64,000 nucleotides of DNA from Owenia fusiformis (lineage: Eukaryota > Annelida > Polychaeta > Sabellida > Oweniidae), in contig CAIIXF020000004.1 in NCBI GenBank assembly GCA_903813345.2, positions 3,803,525 through 3,867,524 of the forward strand. Direction: 5' to 3'. Shown piece after piece: positions 59,401 to 64,000 of the stretch. A program made the position numbers and the translations under genes. Below the pieces are notes generated by a model. It was not told the origin of the DNA and did no database searches. It saw only the letters and a program-made list of their open reading frames with translations. Numbering within the stretch: position 1 is the first letter of the stretch; every line of letters starts with the position of its first letter.

Positions 59401-62400
59401 GATGCAGAAAGAGCTGGCGCTGCCATTTTTAAAATTCTGTTACTTATTTGATCAGGGCCTGTGGCTTTGTTTATATTAAGAGAAAGTAACAATTCAAAAA
59501 CTTCATCCTCGTGAGTAGATAAAATATTAAGAGTGTTTTCAGTCCTTTGGTCTAATTGGATGTTCACTAAATCATCGTTACGATGGAAATTTTTGATGAA
59601 ATGAGACAAAAATAAATTTGCCTTGTCATGGCCTTTAACAATGTGTTTCCCATGTTGGTCAAAAAGTAGCGGTATTTTCGAATTTTTTGATTTGCCAAGA
59701 AGTTTGGATATTATGGCCCAGTATGACATACTGCCATATTTAAAAGTTGTTAATTTCTTCCGCATGTTTGAGTCAAAAGCATCTTTAGCCTCATTTATTG
59801 CTTGATTTACGAGTGTACATTGCTCATTATATTTGTTTAAGTATGTCAAATTGTGAGATTTTCGATATTTGGAATAAAGTTTGTTTCTTTTGTTAATCAT
59901 AGTCTTAATATTATGATTAAACCAGGATTTATCTGAGCTTTTTACATTTACGATAGTATTTGGAATTTGGTCCAAAAAAATGTCAAATAGCTTGTCGCTA
60001 AAATTATCAACAAGAACATCAATGTTGTTTGAAGATTCAATGAGGTCATCAAATTGAGCTCTCCTAATGGCATCATTTAATAATGTAATATCAGCTTTTG
60101 AATAATGCCATAATCTACGTGAGTATGGAGCATCTTTTATAGTGCCAAAGAAACAGTTAGTTGACACAGTGCAGTGATCTGTGTTACCAATAGGAGGCGT
60201 AATAGAAAAATTAGAAATCAGATCTTGGTTATTGGAAAGGAGCAGATCAATGCATGACCTACTAGTACGAGTAACACGAGTTGGCTCGTCTATCATTTGA
60301 AAAAGTCCTAAAGCCTCAATGTTATCAAACAATTTTTGACCTGCAGAGTTTTCATGATCATCTTGCCACCATTTTTTGCATCTTGCGTTAAAATCTCCGT
60401 TAATTAAGACTAAGTCATTATTTGCACTCATTGCATTGGCACACGATGTTGAAAATCTTATAAAGAAATTGTTTGATTCTTCCATGCTTTGTGATGGGGA
60501 TCGATAAAAAATGCCATAAATGATAGATTTATTGTTGATGTTAAGTTCAATCCAGATGGCATCACCAAAATCATTCATTAAGTCAGGTCTTAATTTAAAA
60601 GGGATCTCATCTTGAACATACACTATTAAGCCACGGTTTTTATTCAAGTATATTAGAGGATGAAAGCCACGGATGGAATAACTTTCTAAAACATTATTTT
60701 TGGTAAGGTTACCAACTTCACACAGTCCTACAATTTTGCTTTTATTGACATGGATTCTATCCTTTAATGCTATAAATCTAGAATTATAATTAGCTCGTAT
60801 CCCATTAATGTTTGAAAAGACAAAATTAGTAAGATTTGTGGATAATTGGGGACCTGGATTTAAATGGACATCATTGCTAAGACGAAGCAATGCTTGTATA
60901 ATGTTCGGAGTGTATGATATAAATGATACCATAAGCACAAGTATCAGTGTGCTGAGTGACATTTTCAGAATGTAAAATGTACCATAACATTTATGTTTAT
61001 GGTGAACAAATGTCAAAATTGATGTAAAAATGAAACCATACCATATCAGTATAGAAAAACATGTACATCCATACAAGATCGACATGTACATAAAATAATG
61101 CAGCTCTGTGGATAAGAGAATTAAGACAAAAAGACAAATAAGGAATATCCTTATACAACCATGTACATAGTTATGCATATTAAAAATAGATGGCATTGGT
61201 GTTACATGGTTTGATTTATTATGTGACCCTAAATTGCCACTAAAGAGGCCAATACGTGCTCTCCAAGCTATAATGCCAATACCCATTGTAGAAGTTGTAC
61301 TCAATTAGTAAAATGGGCAATATATCAAAATGTGTTTCAGAATGCTCACAGTTTCTCACAATGCATGTGCAGATGTGTTAGGTCTGAAGAAAAAACTATT
61401 TATTTGTAAACAATGAAATAAGTAGACAAACAAATGTAAGTCTTGAGTCTTATATTTGTTATTGTTTGCCTCCACCACAAAACACAAACACTTCACTCAG
61501 TTGAGTTCCCTATCCAAATCAACTTTAACCTTGCACGATAAATAAGAAATGCAAAGAGACTATGTGCAGTTTTGCACTTTAGCTAATGGTTAGGCTTGAC
61601 TGAGTCCATAAGGGTAAAATATAAATTCCACTCCTGAGGAATTTGATGGAATTACTCACATGGTATCACTATAATATATAGTTTCTATGTACAGAGCAAA
61701 TGTAATAATGGCAATCATTTAAAATAAAAACAGTCCATTGATGGAACACTGGTTTTGTAAAGTTAAAAAATCAAAGACCAAAAACCTTGTTGTGATTATT
61801 CAACTCAAAAAGTACTTCATCATTACAGAAGATTATATACAACAATAAATGCAGTTAGTCTTTTGTTATTAAAAGTAATTGTTAAGTACAATGTCAATGT
61901 CATTATTGTGGATTAGAAGCTGGTAGAGTTGTTCAGAACAACTGTGAATAATAGCAATCATATAAAACAGTCCATTCAATGTAGCTCAAGGTAACACAGG
62001 TTGTTTAAAGTTAAAAAGTCAATGTCCAACAACCTTGTTGAGATTATTCAACTCAAAAAGTACTTTACCATTATAAAGGATTATATACAAACAATATATA
62101 CAGTATCGTTTTCGGATTAATATTTCATTGGTCAAGTATCAATAAAACAGTTAAAAACACTGTTTTACAGCAACATTTTTGATATTCCTAGTCCCTACCT
62201 TGTCTGTCTTGTCTGTTGCTAGCTCACTCGTTTACTAGATTCGTTTCGTATCCGCGTATTCGTATCCCTCGGTAATCAATCATGTGGTCCCTGGTACTAT
62301 ATTCTTTAGTCGTGTATTCTAAATAATATGTATTGTTCATGAAATACTATAACATAAAATTCCATCTATAAAATATTGTTATAACGTGGCATAATTGATA

Positions 62401-62981
62401 CAAAGATTTGCGCAGATTTATATTTGCGCAGGTTCGATATAGGGTATTATTTTGTGCGCACCCACAATACATTCAAATATGGCGTCTGGATCTCAAATTC
62501 CCGTTTTCCCAAAAGAAATGAAGATTATTGCAGCCCCCACAAAGCTAAAATCAGCTGTTTGGACGTACTTTGGGTTCGAAGAAGGCGATGGGAAGTTGCT
62601 CACTGATAAAACAATATGTAAACTGTGCAAAATATTGTATTGTATATTGTATTAAAAGAAAGTGACAGTCAGCAGTGAAGTCAGAGACAAAGCAGCTAAT
62701 CATGTCAATCAATACAAATCCTTAAAATGAATGAACCGAACCGAAAAAAACCGAACCGACGGCTGATGATCCAAAAAACCAAACCGAACCAAACCGAAAT
62801 GAACCGTCCCATCCCTAGTTGTAAGCATACACTCATTTTTCAGGAAGTAGCTATGAATTGAAATAATGAACAAGGGGATCAGTGTGTAATTGTTGATTAT
62901 GTTTGTAGATAGTTCATTATTGTGTTATTTTTGTGCATTTCAGATTTTGGAGATCTGTTTGATGATGAAGACCTGTCATAG
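53396..62981 (+). CDS. COPS9, COP9 signalosome subunit 9 (three exons)
   Basis: Exons 53396-53464, 57021-57093 and 62944-62981 join in frame into a 59-residue protein. It follows human COPS9 (CSNAP, 57 residues) closely: MKP at the start, [35 protein letters not shown] and an acidic end. The COP9 signalosome removes NEDD8 from cullin-RING ubiquitin ligases; COPS9 is its smallest subunit, and its C-terminal F/D-rich part is what docks on the complex in the human protein. All key residues are kept and splice sites are canonical, so the gene is likely functional. The neighbouring genes are unrelated in role. Odd point: intron 2 would be about 350 bp but is swollen to 5,850 bp by a hAT element with a nested LINE. 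Confidence 0.95.
53577..53662. mobile_element. Small foldback, second copy of the 24967 family
   Basis: GGGGAGTAAATCACCGCGTC with TAATATTCTCTATA faces TATAGAGCATATAAGAGGTA and GGTATGACTT. The layout matches 24967-25073. Confidence 0.45.
53720..54141. mobile_element. Transposon-derived segment, copy 2
   Basis: It opens with AGCCCATTTCACTGTTTAAT, like the element at 5337, and continues with sequence which from 53916 is the reverse complement of 5926-6163. The joining order differs from copy 1, where the pieces face the other way, so one copy has been rearranged or the element itself is an imperfect palindrome. Confidence 0.6.
54146..55800. mobile_element. Non-coding element with 12-bp TIRs and internal tandem core
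   Basis: ATCCCATCGAAC near 54146 and GTTCGATGGGAT at 55789-55800 are inverted ends. Inside, five core units carry GATTTTGTTCATATTTGATA and GGCCATTTTGAAAAATGGCC at 54920, 55081, 55217, 55344 and 55492 (spacing 127-161 bp). Near the left end, CCGTCCGTCTGTCCGTCCGT is a simple repeat. A shorter copy lies at 50994-51372. The plan (terminal ends plus variable number of core repeats) recalls non-autonomous elements described in bivalves. A possible alternative is a locally amplified satellite. Confidence 0.65.
55985..56315. mobile_element. TACAGCCCATTTCA family, third copy
   Basis: The right end TACTGACGCAATAAAACAGT with GAAATGG matches the right end of 5337-5731, and inner phrases (TGCACAATGGTCT, GCTTCTAGT, AGAGGGCACAGGCTTATTGC) match it in the same direction. 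The left end is joined to other sequence including TAGCCAAGTATTGGCTAG, seen also at about 5755-5770. Confidence 0.6.
56316..56880. mobile_element. Fragment related to the GGCCCATAGCCAGG family
   Basis: It contains AATGGTGAAAA-CTGCATGA twice and ends with GGACCCGCGAACCTCCCCCT followed by CTGGCTATGGGA, the family's right end. The middle (56390-56820) is unlike other copies and is flanked by the phrases CAAATGCGAGTAG and CTACTCGCATCTGGG as an inverted pair, so another element is probably inserted. Confidence 0.5.
57021..57093 (+). CDS. COPS9 exon 2
   Basis: A 73-bp exon after acceptor TTGTTTTCAG, donor AATG/GTATGT. It encodes [20 protein letters not shown] and DFYN plus one base, the best conserved part of the protein. 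Confidence 0.96.
57612..61304 (-). CDS. LINE ORF: APE endonuclease - reverse transcriptase (1230 aa)
   Basis: A single open frame. Residues about 50-140 form several hydrophobic segments, followed by DVHLNPGP at 145-152, a 2A-like motif. Residues about 160-385 are an APE-type endonuclease: SNINGIR, GLCEVG (catalytic Glu196), INGDFNARC, and GNTDHC near 373-378. Residues about 600-880 are the reverse transcriptase: [30 protein letters not shown] (Asp744), [19 protein letters not shown] and YADD at 833-836. A Cys/His motif, [17 protein letters not shown], lies at about 1151-1167. All catalytic residues seem present, so it may be competent. No separate ORF1 was found; the hydrophobic N-terminus takes its place. 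The clade is inferred (CR1/jockey group); phylogeny would settle it. Confidence 0.93.
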   Translation of the reverse strand: MSTTSTMGIGIIAWRARIGLFSGNLGSHNKSNHVTPMPSIFNMHNYVHGCIRIFLICLFVLILLSTELHYFMYMSILYGCTCFSILIWYGFIFTSILTFVHHKHKCYGTFYILKMSLSTLILVLMVSFISYTPNIIQALLRLSNDVHLNPGPQLSTNLTNFVFSNINGIRANYNSRFIALKDRIHVNKSKIVGLCEVGNLTKNNVLESYSIRGFHPLIYLNKNRGLIVYVQDEIPFKLRPDLMNDFGDAIWIELNINNKSIIYGIFYRSPSQSMEESNNFFIRFSTSCANAMSANNDLVLINGDFNARCKKWWQDDHENSAGQKLFDNIEALGLFQMIDEPTRVTRTSRSCIDLLLSNNQDLISNFSITPPIGNTDHCTVSTNCFFGTIKDAPYSRRLWHYSKADITLLNDAIRRAQFDDLIESSNNIDVLVDNFSDKLFDIFLDQIPNTIVNVKSSDKSWFNHNIKTMINKRNKLYSKYRKSHNLTYLNKYNEQCTLVNQAINEAKDAFDSNMRKKLTTFKYGSMSYWAIISKLLGKSKNSKIPLLFDQHGKHIVKGHDKANLFLSHFIKNFHRNDDLVNIQLDQRTENTLNILSTHEDEVFELLLSLNINKATGPDQISNRILKMAAPALSASLSKLINKIFTLNSFPQKWKLGHILPIHKKGDKTDVKNYRPITLLCCLSKIAERIIFKRIFDHLIRNDLFYSLQSGFLPGHSTQSQLLSIIDYITNEIETGGCVRGIYLDISAAFDTLPHSLLLKKLESYGIGPSILSLLKSYLTNRRVKVVLDGQESNLSDMNYINSGVPQGSILGPLLFLVYINDLPENLQSKCYIYADDTSLYQSFNHDNLLEKNNILQNDLNSIFNWSNLWKLNFKAEKSKDILFSNPRKVVLQIPDLTIGNNSLPRVDYHKHLGLTLDKHLSFEQHINELYKKVEKHLNPLRSLQKKLGGRHLELIFKSFVLPIFDYCDILYSCANLSKLKLIDQLYYKAACICSGVIQGTSCTKVLNCLNWTSLAERRKYHRNILVFRSQNNLLPSYVSSIFQRFRRHHTANVRRIAPFQIPTKITSFSHRSCILQAMIDWNTLSKPLIEAENLSIFKSRAKKELSNSIIRSSELNISRNQEIILNKVRCDLIFKSHLYSHNFTNVTSPACSCGHANETTIHVIFSCTLRAPFLEELENNLAFLNFGYSQFKHKRDKVELFLYGDSNLTKSTNLKILKLTASFLEKCANV
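61725..62104 (-). repeat. Duplicated block in the LINE 5' region
   Basis: The block with AACAGTCCATT, AAAGTTAAAAA, ACAACCTTGTTG and GATTATTCAACTCAAAAAGT (61727-61860) recurs at 61966-62104, with some 230-240 bp between equivalent points. Repeated 5' monomers serve as promoters in some LINEs; that role is inferred here. Confidence 0.75.
62479..62655 (+). pseudogene. hAT transposase fragment (BED zinc finger start)
   Basis: A 58-codon open frame beginning [26 protein letters not shown] followed by ICKLC matches the first half of a BED zinc finger (aromatic W..F, then C-x2-C). The second half with the two His ligands is missing: the frame runs into CILY and stops. Only 160 bp separate it from the right end of the element. 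It is therefore the remnant of a ZBED/hAT transposase left by internal deletion. Confidence 0.7.
62944..62981 (+). CDS. COPS9 exon 3 (terminal)
   Basis: A 38-bp coding part after acceptor TGCATTTCAG. With the last base of exon 2 it encodes [12 protein letters not shown] and a TAG stop, the acidic, F-containing C-terminus of COPS9. Confidence 0.94.
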
Positions 62982-63361
62982 CAACAGTAACTAAGAGTCA
63001 TAAACATTACCATGGCAACACTTAAATGTTATCTTGACAACAGAAGACTGTTTGGGATGTGATGTGACAGGTTTTAAACTGTTACTTAGAAAATGAGAAC
63101 AGTAACTAAGAAACATGAACATAACCATGGAAACACTATTGTTTGGACAGCAACGGACAATATCAACAAGATAATTAAAGTTCAAACTCAATCAAGCATT
63201 CAAGTAGTAGTTCAAGTTGTTGACCTCTAAAGCCAAATGAAAAACAATTGTAAATTCACCTCTCAGAAAATTAAGTTTCTTTATATTGTAATGTAGATGT
63301 AAATATTGTGTAAATATAGAACTTGAAACATGCATTTTCTATTCTTCTTAAAAAAACACTA

Positions 63362-63367
63362 AATAAA
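63362..63367 (+). terminator. COPS9 poly(A) signal
   Basis: AATAAA 380 bp past the COPS9 stop, following a run of A. It gives a 3' untranslated region of about 0.4 kb, fitting a small gene. Confidence 0.6.
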
Positions 63368-64000
63368 GGAATTTATTGAGGGACGTAGTATAATATGGAA
63401 ACATCATCTCCAAAAATAATGCCAATGCTTTCCTTGCAATCTATAAATTATCTCTGTTTACCTCAACTATGGGATAAATATCTAAGCACAAATGCCAAAG
63501 GTAATTGCAAAGGACCAAAAAAGGAAGTTATTGAAGATTTAATATGCAGAAATGCCTATATTCATTAGAAAAAAAGAACATCCATCTTCAATTTTGGCTC
63601 AGATATGTTCAGCAATAAATTTTATTAAAGTGTGATTATTTTTCGAAACTTATGCCTCAGTCACATTTGATCTATGGCAACCATATGGTGGCTGTAACTT
63701 CCCAAAGTCGAGAGAAATATGCAGCATTAAAATTTATAGGGATAAGTGATGGTCTTCAACCTACAACTGCGGCAGGTAAACCTTTCAGCGTAAGCGTGGT
63801 GACTATGCTATAAGTTATTGAATGATTTGAAGTGACGAAGTCGAGTGCCAATACAGAATATCGAGACAGAATATATCCTGTATTGCACTTCAAATCATTC
63901 TATAACGTTTTTATCGTGTGATCCTCTGTATTGCTACTGAGAATGTCCCCTCCGTACCAATATTTTCTGTATTGCGACGGAGATGATCAATGGGGAAGAT
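63368..64000. other. Downstream of COPS9
   Basis: No gene recognised. Holds the foldback at 63820-63900; a stretch at 63650-63775 is open for a short distance and ends GCGGCAGGTAAAC, but has no recognised similarity. Confidence 0.5.
63820..63900. mobile_element. Short foldback
   Basis: GAATGATTTGAAGTG at 63820-63834 is matched exactly in reverse complement at 63886-63900. An inner pair, GTGCCAATACAG and CTGTATTGCAC, adds to the stem. An 81-bp palindromic relic, perhaps part of a larger element that runs on past the window. Confidence 0.6.

Larger units (their letters stand above)
57425..62104 (-). mobile_element. APE-type non-LTR retrotransposon (CR1/jockey-like LINE), near full length
   Basis: Reading on the minus strand: a 5' region of about 800 bp with repeated blocks, one 1230-codon open frame, a 160-bp 3' untranslated part with AATAAA just before the end, and a run of 23 A (T on the plus strand at 57425-57447). 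ATCGTTTT flanks the insertion (57421-57428 and 62105-62112), a probable 8-bp target duplication, and the sequences outside join into a sensible hAT end (TTTCGGATCG / TTTTCGG). An open frame, long poly(A) and intact duplication indicate a young insertion. Confidence 0.88.
57323..62817 (+). mobile_element. hAT transposon (deleted), interrupted by a LINE
   Basis: The ends TAGGGGTGGGACGG and CCGTCCCATCCCTA are terminal inverted repeats, followed inward by runs of AACCGAA words. GTTGTAAG stands on both sides (57315-57322 and 62818-62825), an exact 8-bp target duplication, the hallmark of hAT insertion. Without the LINE the element is about 0.8 kb. It keeps only the start of a BED-finger transposase (62479-62655) close to its right end, so it is an internally deleted, non-autonomous copy. 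Confidence 0.88.
57094..62943 (+). other. COPS9 intron 2
   Basis: A 5,850-bp intron, of which 5,495 bp (57323-62817) is the hAT element with its nested LINE. Removing these and one target duplication leaves an ordinary intron of about 350 bp. Confidence 0.8.

Overview
This is animal nuclear DNA: AT-rich, with small exons bounded by GT/AG splice sites, kilobase-long introns, many minisatellites, palindromic (foldback) and MITE-like elements, an APE-type non-LTR retrotransposon and hAT-type DNA transposons. The genes have clear metazoan homologues. The repeat style (dispersed motifs such as GTAAAACCTGTCT, GGCCCGTAGCCAGG and AGTGAACACCTC) suggests a marine invertebrate, perhaps a lophotrochozoan such as a mollusc or annelid. 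The species cannot be fixed from the sequence alone.

Three protein genes can be assembled by splicing, all with intact reading frames. (1) Minus strand, 2816-4830: a two-exon, 345-residue coiled-coil protein resembling CCDC160. (2) Plus strand, 6927-43344: a complete eight-exon glycogenin gene (about 925 residues) with the DxD motif, the acceptor tyrosine and the glycogen-synthase-binding motif. Unusually, a tail of about 420 residues, mostly PEPVKAPVK repeats, follows that motif. (3) Plus strand, 53396-62981: a complete three-exon COPS9 gene (59 residues), the small ninth subunit of the COP9 signalosome. The first two genes lie head to head with about 2.1 kb between start codons. A fourth, very small spliced transcript at 45.1-46.8 kb is only a weak candidate, marked by a promoter-like cluster.

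Region by region: 1-2.8 kb is repeat-bearing intergenic DNA; 2.8-4.8 kb is the CCDC160-like gene; 4.9-6.9 kb holds nested MITE-like elements and the glycogenin promoter. Glycogenin introns 1 and 2 (7.1 and 13.8 kb) hold a hAT-like element, a 40-bp array, a 123-bp array, a 26-bp array of about 46 copies, a 168-bp satellite of 13 copies, and a 665-bp GC-rich element with perfect 27-bp terminal inverted repeats. Later introns hold a minisatellite that seems to have grown from a duplicated 3' splice site, and several shorter arrays. From 43.3 to 53.4 kb the DNA is mostly tandem arrays and foldback elements. COPS9 intron 2 is almost wholly a hAT element (8-bp target duplication GTTGTAAG) with a near-complete, open 1230-codon LINE nested inside it.

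The genes do not form a pathway. Glycogenin primes glycogen synthesis, COPS9 belongs to the complex that removes NEDD8 from cullins, and the CCDC160-like protein has no established role. The notable items are the extended glycogenin tail, the nested transposons with a 2A-like motif in the LINE, and the family of related minisatellites.
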